Part shown: one piece after another, positions 7,570-16,481 of the stretch | How the letters are laid out: every line of letters begins with the position of its first letter | How positions within the stretch are numbered: position 1 is the first letter of the stretch | Source: Acinetobacter sp. | GTDB taxonomy: Bacteria > Pseudomonadota > Gammaproteobacteria > Pseudomonadales > Moraxellaceae | DNA length: 21,836 nucleotides | Assembly (NCBI GenBank): GCA_030152675.1 | Contig: JASLIY010000055.1 | Span: 1 to 21,836 of the forward strand | Reading direction: 5' to 3' | Notes under the pieces: generated by a model | What the model was told of the DNA's origin: nothing | The model's input: only the letters and a program-made list of their open reading frames with translations | The model's database searches: none | Made by a program: the position numbers and the translations under genes

Positions 7570-9156
7570 TTGACCAAGACACCACAAGCCCCCTTTCCGA
7601 GCCTGTTGCTACACCCCGGGAAAATCCAACAACAGTTTTATCTGGCACTGAAAAAGCAGATCCAAAGCGGTACATTGGCGCCAGGCACCAAATTGCCCTC
7701 GAGCCGCAGTTTTGCCAGCATGATGTCGATCTCTCGAAACTCAGTTTTGGCAGGACTAGATCGCCTGATCGATGAGGGTTATCTGTATACCCAAGCTGGT
7801 TCAGGAACCTATGTGGCCTTGGCATTGCCTGAACAGTTCACCCATATTCAGCCCACAGCGCCAGCATTGGCGACCAATTCACTGCCTATCGCAGCTGATG
7901 CGGCACAGAGCGTATCCACACAGACAGTAACATGTGCCAATTCCTTACCCTTGGCTAAAATCAGTGCGCGAGTACAAGCGCTCAAGCCGACTTGGGAGGC
8001 TGCAACAACGACTTTGGGTGATCAGCGCATATTCAGTATCGGCGTGGGCTGTACGGATTTATTTCCCTATCAACACTGGGGACGTTTGTTGGGTCGTGCA
8101 TGGCGACAGTTTGCCAAACAATCTCATCACAACGATGTATTTGGTTTCATGCCTTTACGGCAGGCAATCGCGGACTATGCATGCAGCACACGGGGTGTGC
8201 ATTGCAGTGCCGAACAAGTCTTGATCGTCAACGGCACCCAACAAGCCATTAACCTCGTGGCGCAAGTATTACTCGACCAAGGGGATGAGGTCTGCTTAGA
8301 TGAGCCGGGTTATGATGCTGCGCGTGGTGCATTGCTGGCGCAAGGCGCACAGGTACGACCAGTGAGCAGTGATGCAGCGGGTATGAAAATTGACGATGTA
8401 ATTCAACACTGGCCAGAGACCAAAATGATTTACAGCACCCCCTCACATCAGTTTCCTTTAGGTGGCACGCTCAGTTTATCGCGCCGACTGGCGCTGTTGG
8501 CATGGGCCGCCGAGAATAACAGATGGATTTTTGAAGACGATTACAATAGCGAATTTCGCTATCACGCGCAGCCGATTCAGGCCTTGCAAGGCTTAGATCG
8601 GCAGCATCGAGTCATCTATGTAGGAACATTTTCCAAAATGCTGCTGCCTGAACTCAGACTTGGTTTTATGTTGATTCCACCGCAACTGATTGAGGCATTT
8701 CAATGGGCCAAACATTATGCCGATACCCGCAGCGCCTATCTTGAGCAAGCTACACTGGCCATGTTGATTAGTGACGGGCATTACGCGCGTCATGTGCGGC
8801 GGGTCAGAAAAGCCTGCGCTGAACGGCAACAGGCCTTGATCCATGCCATACAACAGCATCTTTCAGATTACTTTGAGGTCGCCCCGAGTGACTCTGGCAT
8901 TCATCTACTGGCTTGGCTCAAAACACCGTATACGGAACAGGAAATCATGACCACGTGTCGTGAGATTGGCTTGGGCGCACAACCCTTATCACGTTACTAT
9001 CAACAGCAAAGTCAGAATCAAACACATGTTGTAAATCCGCCGCGTAGACAAGGGATCTTATTCGGCTTTGCTGCACATCGCCCAGCCGAGATGCAGCATG
9101 CAATTCAACAGTTAGCTCAGGCACTGCAATCTGTACAGCTTTCGAACAGCAAATAA
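7570..9156 (+). CDS. MocR/PdxR-type transcriptional regulator (GntR helix-turn-helix plus aminotransferase-like domain)
   Basis: A cytoplasmic regulator of about 528 residues. The N-terminal winged helix has the GntR signature LAPGTKLPSSRSFA, then SISRNSVLAGLDRLIDEGYL and GSGTYV, ending near residue 80. A long linker follows, then a fold-type I aminotransferase-like domain with EDDYNSEF (the aspartate that contacts the pyridine nitrogen) and GTFSKMLLPELRLG, whose lysine would bind pyridoxal phosphate. MocR proteins sense PLP or amine ligands and do not need transaminase activity. The start is uncertain: the first in-frame ATG lies inside the helix-turn-helix. I prefer the TTG at 7570 with AGG upstream; a GTG at 7498 would add 24 mostly hydrophobic residues. 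It is divergent from the GNAT gene. The effector is unknown. Confidence 0.85.
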   Translation: MTKTPQAPFPSLLLHPGKIQQQFYLALKKQIQSGTLAPGTKLPSSRSFASMMSISRNSVLAGLDRLIDEGYLYTQAGSGTYVALALPEQFTHIQPTAPALATNSLPIAADAAQSVSTQTVTCANSLPLAKISARVQALKPTWEAATTTLGDQRIFSIGVGCTDLFPYQHWGRLLGRAWRQFAKQSHHNDVFGFMPLRQAIADYACSTRGVHCSAEQVLIVNGTQQAINLVAQVLLDQGDEVCLDEPGYDAARGALLAQGAQVRPVSSDAAGMKIDDVIQHWPETKMIYSTPSHQFPLGGTLSLSRRLALLAWAAENNRWIFEDDYNSEFRYHAQPIQALQGLDRQHRVIYVGTFSKMLLPELRLGFMLIPPQLIEAFQWAKHYADTRSAYLEQATLAMLISDGHYARHVRRVRKACAERQQALIHAIQQHLSDYFEVAPSDSGIHLLAWLKTPYTEQEIMTTCREIGLGAQPLSRYYQQQSQNQTHVVNPPRRQGILFGFAAHRPAEMQHAIQQLAQALQSVQLSNSK

Positions 9157-9169
9157 ATTTCAGTATACT

Positions 9170-9201
9170 GTTGATTCAGGATGACGCTGTGCTGATTCAA
9201 C
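9170..9201. repeat. Inverted repeat between mocR and the DUF2939 gene
   Basis: GTTGATTCAG (9170-9179) and CTGATTCAAC (9192-9201) pair with one internal mismatch around 12 bases. It starts 14 bases after the mocR stop. No T-tract follows, so it may be a weak terminator or an operator for the next gene. Confidence 0.4.
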
Positions 9202-9245
9202 CTCAACTCATCCATAATTGACCCCCATTGCACACAAGGACCCCC

Positions 9246-9881
9246 ATGTCTAAAACTCTAAAATTTAGCCTTTTGGCGCTGATTCTAATCGTCTTAGGCT
9301 GGGCCTATGCCTCACCGTATTGGGTTCTGCATCAGATCAAGCAGGCAGCCGATCAAAACGACAGTGACAAAATCTCCAGCTATATCGATTACCCGAGTGT
9401 GCGTGACAGCCTAAAATTACAACTCCAAGCGCAGATGAACAGCAAAATCAACACTCAGGGAAATGATGCTTTGTCTAAACTCGGTTCCTTGTTTGCATCT
9501 TCTATGGCAGATCAATTGGTCGATAGTCTGGTCACGCCCGAAGCCATGACCTTGTTGTTCAAAGCCAAGGGATTGCATGACGATTCTCGTAAAAGCGCAG
9601 ATGCCACGCAGGTTCAAACTCCAAGTACAGCAACTGCGGGACAAGAGCACACCATGCAAGCCAGTACGGAACAGGACTCGGCCCAGCAAGCAACACGACA
9701 ACAGTCGCAAACTGATCACAGCGCAACACCTGCCAAAACGGATAATCGAGCCGGTTACCAATCTCCAAATCGCTTTGTGGTTGAGATCAGAGATCCACAT
9801 GCAACCGATGTGGATGTGGTGATGCAGCGCAGCGGTCTAAGTTGGACGATCAGCGAAGTTAAACTTTTGAGTTTGCCGTAA
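9246..9881 (+). CDS. DUF2939-type membrane-anchored protein of unknown function
   Basis: A 211-residue protein starting at the ATG at 9246, with AAGGA about 5 bases upstream. One N-terminal hydrophobic segment (about residues 6-22) is followed by SPYWVLHQIKQAADQND and SYIDYPSVRDSLK. This layout is typical of the DUF2939 family: a membrane anchor followed by a small domain outside the cytoplasm. Residues about 115-165 are a Gln/Thr/Ser/Ala-rich low-complexity stretch. After it the chain resumes with NRFVVEIRD and ends in a short strand-rich part (SGLSWTISEVKLLSLP). The function of the family is not known to me. It converges with the chaperone gene at 9893, leaving only 11 bases and no visible terminator. 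Confidence 0.75.
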   Translation: MSKTLKFSLLALILIVLGWAYASPYWVLHQIKQAADQNDSDKISSYIDYPSVRDSLKLQLQAQMNSKINTQGNDALSKLGSLFASSMADQLVDSLVTPEAMTLLFKAKGLHDDSRKSADATQVQTPSTATAGQEHTMQASTEQDSAQQATRQQSQTDHSATPAKTDNRAGYQSPNRFVVEIRDPHATDVDVVMQRSGLSWTISEVKLLSLP

Positions 9882-9892
9882 TCAAGACAACC

Positions 9893-10573
9893 TTATTCCG
9901 CACGGCAATATTTTCCGATTGGAATAAACTGTTTGTTGGCCACCAGCGTGATTCTATTTTCTGCGCTGAGATTGGCGTTGTGATAACTTTCACCGGGCAG
10001 CATAAAAAACTGGGTCGCATCAGTATCAGCGCCATCACAGCCTTGCGCGATAATGACTTTAAAAAACGTATTTCCAGTATTTTTTAAAGCGCCTTGCTGA
10101 TCATTAAAATCATAACGCAACTGCTGTTGTTTCGGACGCACGATTAAAATCGTGCTCAGTGAAACTGAGGGTAAAAATACGCTGCCCTGCTGCTCGGCAA
10201 CCTGATCTAGAGGCTCAATCGGTGTCTCTAAAAAAGTGACCCGATAATAGCGTTCCTGCTGATCTTTAGGCCCGATATACAACAACTTAAAATAGTCCGT
10301 TTTTCCCGCGGCAATATTGAGTTTTAAGGGGGTAAAGATCAGCTCTCGTTGCTGTTGCTGCACGACCCGCTCTCCCTCTAGACCGGGTCGATCAATTTTA
10401 ACGGCGCTGACTTTATAGAGATTATTCGAAGCCGTATCATTCTTCACCGCCTTACTTATAAAAGTTTCATCTGAGCCCATTTCATAAATATAGGACGATA
10501 GAAAAATAGCGTGTGCAGGAAGTGCGACCAAACAAGATAAAGCACCAATCAATCGCCACAGATTTTTTTGCAT
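9893..10573 (-). CDS. Divergent periplasmic pilus chaperone (third copy)
   Basis: A 226-residue secreted protein with a clear signal peptide, probably cleaved after PAHA (residue 23). The ATG at 10573 has GAGGA about 7 bases upstream; a longer frame reaches 10618 but lacks a good ribosome site. It aligns by eye with the two chaperones at 14991 and 21092 at the same landmarks: ELIFTPLKLNIAAGKTDYFKL, GPKDQQERYYRVTFLETPIE, LSTILIVRPK, and GALKNTGNTFFKVIIAQGC. It is much less similar to them than they are to each other and lacks the GCRERYF segment. It follows tip adhesin 2 by 211 bases on the same strand. It may be dedicated to the tip adhesin or a minor subunit; this role is inferred. Confidence 0.78.
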   Translation of the reverse strand: MQKNLWRLIGALSCLVALPAHAIFLSSYIYEMGSDETFISKAVKNDTASNNLYKVSAVKIDRPGLEGERVVQQQQRELIFTPLKLNIAAGKTDYFKLLYIGPKDQQERYYRVTFLETPIEPLDQVAEQQGSVFLPSVSLSTILIVRPKQQQLRYDFNDQQGALKNTGNTFFKVIIAQGCDGADTDATQFFMLPGESYHNANLSAENRITLVANKQFIPIGKYCRAE

Positions 10574-10757
10574 TCTATTTTCCTCATCCAGACTCTGACT
10601 CAACTCACCATGCTTCACACGACATCGACATCACTTCTAGAGTGACCATGTCTACCGTGATTGAGCACGACAAATATTCGGTACGCTAAGCGCTTAAAGA
10701 GATGCGTGAAACATGCAAACTGTATAGCATCTTTTGCGTATTTCTCGACATCTCTTC

Positions 10758-10780
10758 GCTATTATTTTTTCGAAAATAGC
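10758..10780. terminator. Possible weak hairpin after adhesin 2
   Basis: GCTATT (10758-10763) and AATAGC (10775-10780) pair around an A/T-rich loop, directly after the stop of adhesin 2 on the minus strand. It could partly end transcription before the third chaperone gene. The stem is short and the call is weak. Confidence 0.3.
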
Positions 10781-10784
10781 ACGC

Positions 10785-12410
10785 CTAGTTTCGATTTACC
10801 CCAATCCAAAGTGCTTTCACCTCAATCAACCCTTCGGCAAATACCGTCCCTTCCCAGCTGCGTCCTGCTTGTGTTGAGATTGAGGCATCGTCATCCATCG
10901 GAAATGAAAGTTTCAGGGCGGTGGTATAAAAGCTGCCTGACTGCTGTCGGTCCCAAGGTAAAACGGCCCATGCCGCATCTCTGATCGACACCGCCGAGTC
11001 GCCACAGCTGTTTCGAACACGCGTGGTTGAGTTCTGTCGATTGGTATAACTCAAATATGCGGGGATCAATACATTATAACTTTGGTTGGTCGGACTAAAA
11101 CGGCAGTAGTTTAAACCATTCCTCGATGCCCGATTCCCCGTCACTTGCGCTGTCACCGTATCGGCCATACGTGGTGCGGAAAGCGTCACTTTATAATCAA
11201 ACTCAATCGGTTGTTTTGAACCAATCCGGCCATTCATTTGACCCTTACTGTGCTCTTCAGGTCGGATACTAATCGCATATTCACGCGGTATAATATTGAC
11301 TTTGGTGGACGATGAAAATTGATAATAACCCGACTCTGGCGTATTTGAATTGTTGAGACTAAATGTAAATACATCATTGTGGCCTTGGATACTGCCTCGA
11401 TTGGCCACTAAGTTTCTTAAAAATGTATTGCTAAAAAAGGTCGAGATATAACCTGAATTTGATGTGAAAATATCACGTGCGCTGGTAGTCGCATTATAGT
11501 TATACCAGTTACGTCCATTCCCACTGATTTTAATCGTGGTCGCTGCGGGGCGAAAATTAGTCGCTGCCTCGTCCACAATCAGACTAAATCGAAGCCCTGC
11601 GTAGAGATCTCCCGCACCGCGATAATCATACTGCACCATCTGGCAAATGATCCCATTATCTCCACCGACCACTCCGATCTTACAATATTGGTTTTGATCC
11701 ATTAAACTTGGATTACCATTGGAGTCAATCCATATTTCACTCGCACCGCGTGTATCTGTCAATTTAATATGCGCAGTTTTAGACAGGTTAAAATCCGCTT
11801 TATACCAATTACCTCGATTCGCATGAGTACTACAACGCTCGCCTCTTGCGGGATTGTACTCATCAGACGTACTGCAATAATTTAATCCTAAGGTCGTTCT
11901 AGAGCCAACCGATGCTTTACGCATAAACTCATAAGCGCTCGGTGAAAAGGATGCAAAGCCATAACCCCCATTATAGATCCCAGCTCTCGCAGAAACTTTA
12001 TAGAACCCGTGTTGATCCATATATTGCGGTGTAAAAAAGCCCTGTGCTGGACACTGTGCGGTTGAACCACCGCCTTGTACGCAGCGTAAGCCCTGAAAGG
12101 GTGAATGAATCAAAGTATTATCTAACCACATATCGACATATCGATTATTGGCCGTCCACCCCACATAGCCCATATAGCCTAGACTGGTTTGTCGAGATGA
12201 AAATTTAGTCCAAACATTTGAACCACTAAAACGCGGATCTAGGGTCCGTGGGGTAATAAAGTATTCACGGTCAATCAAGTTTTCAATAAAGATAAAATCA
12301 TTACTGAGGGGTGCCCGAATACTCGGTGTCAGGGCTGAAAAGCTTGAGCTAGAAATCAATAAACCTAAGCTCAGGAGCAAAACTCTTTTTGGATGTCGTT
12401 TATTTCGCAT
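10785..12410 (-). CDS. CfaE/CblD-type pilus tip adhesin 2
   Basis: A 541-residue secreted protein with a signal peptide cleaved near residue 25 (before ALTPSIRAP). It is the counterpart of the adhesin at 16839, sharing SNDFIFIENLID or a close variant near the N-terminus, the GNWYK segment, TDTRGASE, NTPESGYYQFSSSTK, EFDYKVTLSAPRMAD and a C-terminal EGxIxVKALWxG strand. Eight cysteines occur at the same places in both and suggest four disulfides. In alpha pili this protein caps the fibre, binds the host or surface and starts assembly at the usher. The start codon overlaps the usher stop by one base (TAATG), with AGGGG about 10 bases upstream. It is longer than the CfaE and CblD proteins I know (about 360 residues). 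Confidence 0.85.
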   Translation of the reverse strand: MRNKRHPKRVLLLSLGLLISSSSFSALTPSIRAPLSNDFIFIENLIDREYFITPRTLDPRFSGSNVWTKFSSRQTSLGYMGYVGWTANNRYVDMWLDNTLIHSPFQGLRCVQGGGSTAQCPAQGFFTPQYMDQHGFYKVSARAGIYNGGYGFASFSPSAYEFMRKASVGSRTTLGLNYCSTSDEYNPARGERCSTHANRGNWYKADFNLSKTAHIKLTDTRGASEIWIDSNGNPSLMDQNQYCKIGVVGGDNGIICQMVQYDYRGAGDLYAGLRFSLIVDEAATNFRPAATTIKISGNGRNWYNYNATTSARDIFTSNSGYISTFFSNTFLRNLVANRGSIQGHNDVFTFSLNNSNTPESGYYQFSSSTKVNIIPREYAISIRPEEHSKGQMNGRIGSKQPIEFDYKVTLSAPRMADTVTAQVTGNRASRNGLNYCRFSPTNQSYNVLIPAYLSYTNRQNSTTRVRNSCGDSAVSIRDAAWAVLPWDRQQSGSFYTTALKLSFPMDDDASISTQAGRSWEGTVFAEGLIEVKALWIGVNRN

Positions 12411-14977
12411 TATCGTGTTGCCCCTAATAGTTTATTACTCGTACTTGTACCCTTCATTTGACACTGAATATCGCCAACCCATACTGCACTATCGGCTTTA
12501 TCTAGATTGAGTTTAGACTCACACAATGCACCATTGTCTTCAATCAAGGTAAGTACTGGATAACGTTTATCAACATCGATTGAGAACTCACCATTTTCAT
12601 CTGTTATTGTTTTACCAATATGGTTATTAATATTCACGTTCTTGGCAACATCGCCAGAAGGATAGTGAATACGCCCAAACACTGTCACCATCTGTTGTAC
12701 TTCAGGATTCAATACCGGAACATTACCCGGATATAAGATCACTTCACTGGTTCGACCCTTCACGATATTCACGCTATCCAATGATTTACGATCATTGGCG
12801 AGTTCAATTCGATATTCGCCATAAGGTGCCAAAGGAATAAAGTTGCTCATTCCTGAAAGCTGATAGGTTTGACCATTAATAATCGCTGACATTTTGCCTT
12901 GATCTTTTAAGGCGGTATTAATAATCACACCAGATTCTAGGGTGTTATTACTCAACGCGATTTGACGATCTGCCAATGCAACTGAACCTTGGGAAGTATA
13001 GTTCACAGCATAGTTACTGCCTTCCGTACTTGCAGAAAGTGTTCCCGCATTGTATTTATTTTCATAACCGACATAACCCGCGACAGCGACTGGATTCGAG
13101 TCTGATGTTTTCTGTTTTTGCTTCACGACTTTAGACAATTCTAAACCGACATTTTTCACGATACGGTCTTCAAAGTTTTGTCTATAACTCACATTAGCCA
13201 AGACATTATCATTACGACTGCTCACACCTGCGCTAAACCATTTTGCGAAGGGCATTTTCAGGTCAAAATAAATATATTTATCTTCATTTTTGCTTTGAGA
13301 AGAGGCATTATTTTGAAAGGTATTATTCTGTACGCCTGCTCTTAAAGATAAATCTGCATACCTAGAGTTCATCAGGTTTTGACTATATTCGATATTAAAA
13401 TATTTATTTTTTTGCTTCAGATCATTCGAATAGTTGGTATTGATCATCCCCAACTTTCGATGGATCTGCTTCAGATTCGCAGTCGCACCAAAACTATAGT
13501 AATCGCGCTTATCAATAGATAAATTATCGCCAAGATGAGTGATTTCTCGAGATCCCCAGATATTCCCATAGCCTCGAGGTAGACCATAATTGGCTGTTAA
13601 AATATTTCGAAAAGTCGAATCTGTCGCCAATAAAGTTTGCCAGTTAAAGTTAAAATTCTGGCTAAAAGAAATTTGGCTATCCAGCTCAGTCACGAGGGTA
13701 TTATCATTGTTATCTAGATCTGCGATCCCATAAACACTCGAACGTAATGCAACACCTGCCAGCCAGTTATAGTTCTTATTCAGTGCAACACCGGCTAACC
13801 AGGCATCTTCCTCGCGGTTACGATCTGCTTGCTCTTCACGTCGATCATGAGTCCATCGAGAATTATTCAGTCGCGTATATTCAAGCTTACCGCCAAAGAC
13901 CTGCCAACTGATATTTTCAGTATCACTGGATTGACGCTGATAGGCTTTATTCACTTGTGCGATCGTCGAGTTAACCTCTTCACCATTTACAATGGTTTTA
14001 ACTTCTACACTATACACACCCGTAGGCAGATTTGAGGTATCGACCTCATGACTTCCCAAAGGAAAGTTTTGAATACTGAGCAAGCGTCCTTCGCGGTACA
14101 ACTGCACGCTTCCGGCACTCGGTAAAAACACCGTAATGGGGGTTAAAGACAAGCTGCTATTTTGAATCGCACTATTACTGATATTGCCGTAAGACATCCC
14201 ATAAATTTTACCGCTATTGACGCCATTGATACTGGCAATAGACTGCATACTCCATGAGTCCATCATCCCCGCAGCAAAACGATAGCCCTCAACATCACGC
14301 TCATATAAAGCACGATAAACTTCGGTATTACGCGCATTGGTCCCCAGACCATATGCAGACGCATTTAAGATAAAATGATTTTCTTTTAATGATGAAATGC
14401 TATCCAAATTAATATAGCTGGACGCATTACTGTATCGATCATACTTATTATAGTAGGTCCCCAAACGATAGTTTAAAACTGAAGAAAATGACTCACTCGA
14501 AGACGCTCCCAATAGCCCTGCCCGAGGAATATAAGTTGTCCCCAATGCTGATTCACCAACAACCAATGTCAAATACAATGATTTTAAATCCAGACTTAAA
14601 GTCGCACTTTCCGTCACATCAAACTTGAAACCATTTTCAATTTTTTGATCTTTAATTGAATCTAAGGCTTGTTTGGTTTGATCAGAAAGCTTGGTTTTCT
14701 GCAAACTATCATCTAAATTAAGCGCACGAATATACAAGCCACCGTCTTGGGTATACAGCATGGCATCTGCGATTTTTTGTTGGCTTTTGACCTCTGTACC
14801 TTGAGTTTCATATTCCAAATATACCGGAATACTCAAGCCATTTTTGAGCATATCATTTAAAACCGAAGGCAGCACAAGAGTACCGAGTCGTACCGGTTGG
14901 GCTTCATTTGCATCAGCCTTGTTCATCATCAGCGCGCTAAGAATCACCACAGGGAAAAAACTGAAAGAATATTTCAT
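12410..14977 (-). CDS. Outer-membrane usher 2 of alpha (CS1-type) pilus
   Basis: An 855-residue usher of the CooC/TcfC/CfaC type, with a signal peptide cleaved near residue 23 (after KADA). Visible landmarks are EAQPVRLGTLVLPSVLNDML at the mature N-terminus, ITVFLPSAGSVQLYREGRLL (start of the plug region), LPTGVYSVEVKT, and a long beta-rich barrel region. A C-terminal domain holds VTVFGRIHYPSGDVAKN, a FSIDVDKRYPVL strand and two cysteines (CESK and IQCQ), matching the E-set-like end of TcfC. It forms the outer-membrane pore through which pilin-chaperone complexes are assembled. It starts 13 bases after chaperone 2, with only a weak A/T-rich ribosome site. The gene is visibly richer in A+T than its paralogue at 18455. 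Confidence 0.88.
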   Translation of the reverse strand: MKYSFSFFPVVILSALMMNKADANEAQPVRLGTLVLPSVLNDMLKNGLSIPVYLEYETQGTEVKSQQKIADAMLYTQDGGLYIRALNLDDSLQKTKLSDQTKQALDSIKDQKIENGFKFDVTESATLSLDLKSLYLTLVVGESALGTTYIPRAGLLGASSSESFSSVLNYRLGTYYNKYDRYSNASSYINLDSISSLKENHFILNASAYGLGTNARNTEVYRALYERDVEGYRFAAGMMDSWSMQSIASINGVNSGKIYGMSYGNISNSAIQNSSLSLTPITVFLPSAGSVQLYREGRLLSIQNFPLGSHEVDTSNLPTGVYSVEVKTIVNGEEVNSTIAQVNKAYQRQSSDTENISWQVFGGKLEYTRLNNSRWTHDRREEQADRNREEDAWLAGVALNKNYNWLAGVALRSSVYGIADLDNNDNTLVTELDSQISFSQNFNFNWQTLLATDSTFRNILTANYGLPRGYGNIWGSREITHLGDNLSIDKRDYYSFGATANLKQIHRKLGMINTNYSNDLKQKNKYFNIEYSQNLMNSRYADLSLRAGVQNNTFQNNASSQSKNEDKYIYFDLKMPFAKWFSAGVSSRNDNVLANVSYRQNFEDRIVKNVGLELSKVVKQKQKTSDSNPVAVAGYVGYENKYNAGTLSASTEGSNYAVNYTSQGSVALADRQIALSNNTLESGVIINTALKDQGKMSAIINGQTYQLSGMSNFIPLAPYGEYRIELANDRKSLDSVNIVKGRTSEVILYPGNVPVLNPEVQQMVTVFGRIHYPSGDVAKNVNINNHIGKTITDENGEFSIDVDKRYPVLTLIEDNGALCESKLNLDKADSAVWVGDIQCQMKGTSTSNKLLGATR

Positions 14978-14990
14978 AAGTTATATTTTT

Positions 14991-15665
14991 TTATTTGACG
15001 CTAATATATTGGCTCTTGTGCCAAATACCAACATGTGTTTTAGGTTGACTCACATCAGTAAATTTCAATCGAATAGTTTTGCCAGGCATGACAAAATATC
15101 GTTCTCGACAACCTTTACCTTCTGAATCATCAGCTTGGTTTTGGCAACTGCCCACAGACACGACCCTAAAAGTGCTATTGCCTAAATTTTTAATTTCACC
15201 ATTCTTATATTCATAGTCGAATTTTTCTTTACGCGGTGAAACCACCAAAATCGTGTCAATTTGAGCTGATGTGGTCGCCAAACCGGTTTTTTTACCTGTT
15301 TTAGCATCAAATTCGCTCATTGGCGCATCCAACCAAGACAAACGATAATAGCGTTCGATCTCATCTTGAGGACCTTGATACGAGATACGGAAAAACTCCT
15401 TGGCTTCCCCAGGCAAGACCACACTTGCAGGTGTGAAAAGAATTTCTGATTTCATTTGCATTGGAATCACCACCCCATCGTCTTGAGGTGAAGAAATACG
15501 CTGTACTTTAAGTCCAATATAGCGAGCAACGTCGGTTGTATTTGAGACTTCTTTAGTTAAAACAGACTGTTGTGATTCGATAAAAGAAGTAATGTCACCC
15601 ACGTTAACAGCAAAACTACTCAGCGGTGCCAACAACAACCCCAAAAAAATACTAGCTTTTAACAA
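14991..15665 (-). CDS. Periplasmic pilus chaperone 2 (CooB/CfaA type)
   Basis: A 224-residue chaperone with a signal peptide cleaved near residue 19 (SSFA). It is closely related to the chaperone at 21092 over the whole length: TTDVARYIGLKVQRISSP, SEILFTPASVVLPGEAKEFF, ERYYRLSWLDAPM, TTSAQIDTILVVSPR, NLGNSTFRVVSVGSC, GKGCRERYFVMPG and SQPKTHVGIWHK. Two cysteines (SC and GC) may form a disulfide near the C-terminus. The start is a TTG at 15665; it aligns exactly with the ATG of the paralogue (MLKxxxxLxxLxAPLSSFA), so I accept it although the ribosome site (GTGGGTG) is poor. It would bind folded pilins in the periplasm and deliver them to usher 2. It follows the pilin gene behind an attenuator-like hairpin. 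Confidence 0.87.
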   Translation of the reverse strand: MLKASIFLGLLLAPLSSFAVNVGDITSFIESQQSVLTKEVSNTTDVARYIGLKVQRISSPQDDGVVIPMQMKSEILFTPASVVLPGEAKEFFRISYQGPQDEIERYYRLSWLDAPMSEFDAKTGKKTGLATTSAQIDTILVVSPRKEKFDYEYKNGEIKNLGNSTFRVVSVGSCQNQADDSEGKGCRERYFVMPGKTIRLKFTDVSQPKTHVGIWHKSQYISVK

Positions 15666-15687
15666 GATACACCCACTTATATGAAAA

Positions 15688-15713
15688 GTTGGGGGAGATG
15701 CACTTCCCCCAAC
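15688..15713 (-). terminator. Hairpin between pilin and chaperone 2, likely attenuator
   Basis: GTTGGGGGA (15688-15696) pairs with TCCCCCAAC (15705-15713) around an 8-base loop; on the minus strand the stem is followed by TTTTC. It sits between the pilin stop (15756) and the chaperone start (15665). A partial terminator here would make pilin transcripts much more abundant than those of the assembly genes. Confidence 0.75.
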
Positions 15714-15755
15714 AAGTTTTAATCGTTTTTAGATTTTAAATAGAGCGACTGCGAC

Positions 15756-16325
15756 TTATGGAGTTTTCCAGTTTGCAGTAAATAGAACAGCGACTTCACC
15801 ATCCCAGTTACCGTCAACTAAATCAGCAAACTGTGCAGCAGTTGTACCGTCAGAAGTTGCTGAATCAATAGAGAATGTGAATTTGCCTTGTGCAGAACTA
15901 CGACCACTTCCGTTATAGCCATTTGCAACACCAACAAGATCACTGGTCACATTTTGAGCCACATCAACCAACACAGTCTCTGTTGCTGAGTTTAATTTAG
16001 TGCCATTCCAAGCCACGCCAACGTCCAAAGTAGATGCATCTGCACTACGAGACAAAGTGTTACGAACAACTTGTGACTTCAAAGTAAAGTCAGTTGCGCC
16101 AGATTGACCTTCGATCGTTACATCAAATGCACCGTCAACAGTATTAAATGCTTTCAAACCTTCTGCATATTGAAAGTTCAATGATTTCAAAGGCGTTACA
16201 ACTAAAGCACTCTTGGTATCTTTAGTTGCTGACGCATCCCAAGTGGCTACTGATGTTGCAGTAACATCAGCAAAAGCAGAAACTGAAAGGACAGATGTGG
16301 CAACAAGCGCAATAAATTTTTTCAT
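15756..16325 (-). CDS. CS1-type fimbrial major pilin
   Basis: A 189-residue secreted protein; the signal peptide is cleaved near residue 19 (SAFA before DVTATSV), leaving 170 residues. The mature chain has no cysteine, is rich in Ala, Ser, Thr and Val, and alternates like a beta-sandwich. A free N-terminal strand (ATSVATWDAS) is available for donor-strand exchange, a LKSLNFQY segment follows, and the chain ends in AVLFTANW. These fit the class 5 (CooA/CfaB/CblA) major subunits. The start ATG has GAGA about 6 bases upstream. It is the only pilin gene visible for two sets of chaperone, usher and adhesin genes. It is followed by an attenuator-like hairpin, and a CRP-type site lies about 160 bases upstream. 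Confidence 0.85.
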   Translation of the reverse strand: MKKFIALVATSVLSVSAFADVTATSVATWDASATKDTKSALVVTPLKSLNFQYAEGLKAFNTVDGAFDVTIEGQSGATDFTLKSQVVRNTLSRSADASTLDVGVAWNGTKLNSATETVLVDVAQNVTSDLVGVANGYNGSGRSSAQGKFTFSIDSATSDGTTAAQFADLVDGNWDGEVAVLFTANWKTP

Positions 16326-16481
16326 AAAATTCTCATTTAAAATAAAAAAGTAAATATCTTTCGTGATCCAAAACTTAGACTTGATAAAAAGAACAAGCTT
16401 TTAAATACACCCCACTAAAAAGAAACTTAAAATTTGACTTCTTAGTCATATTTTGAAGGCTCATCATATCAGCGATCATTT

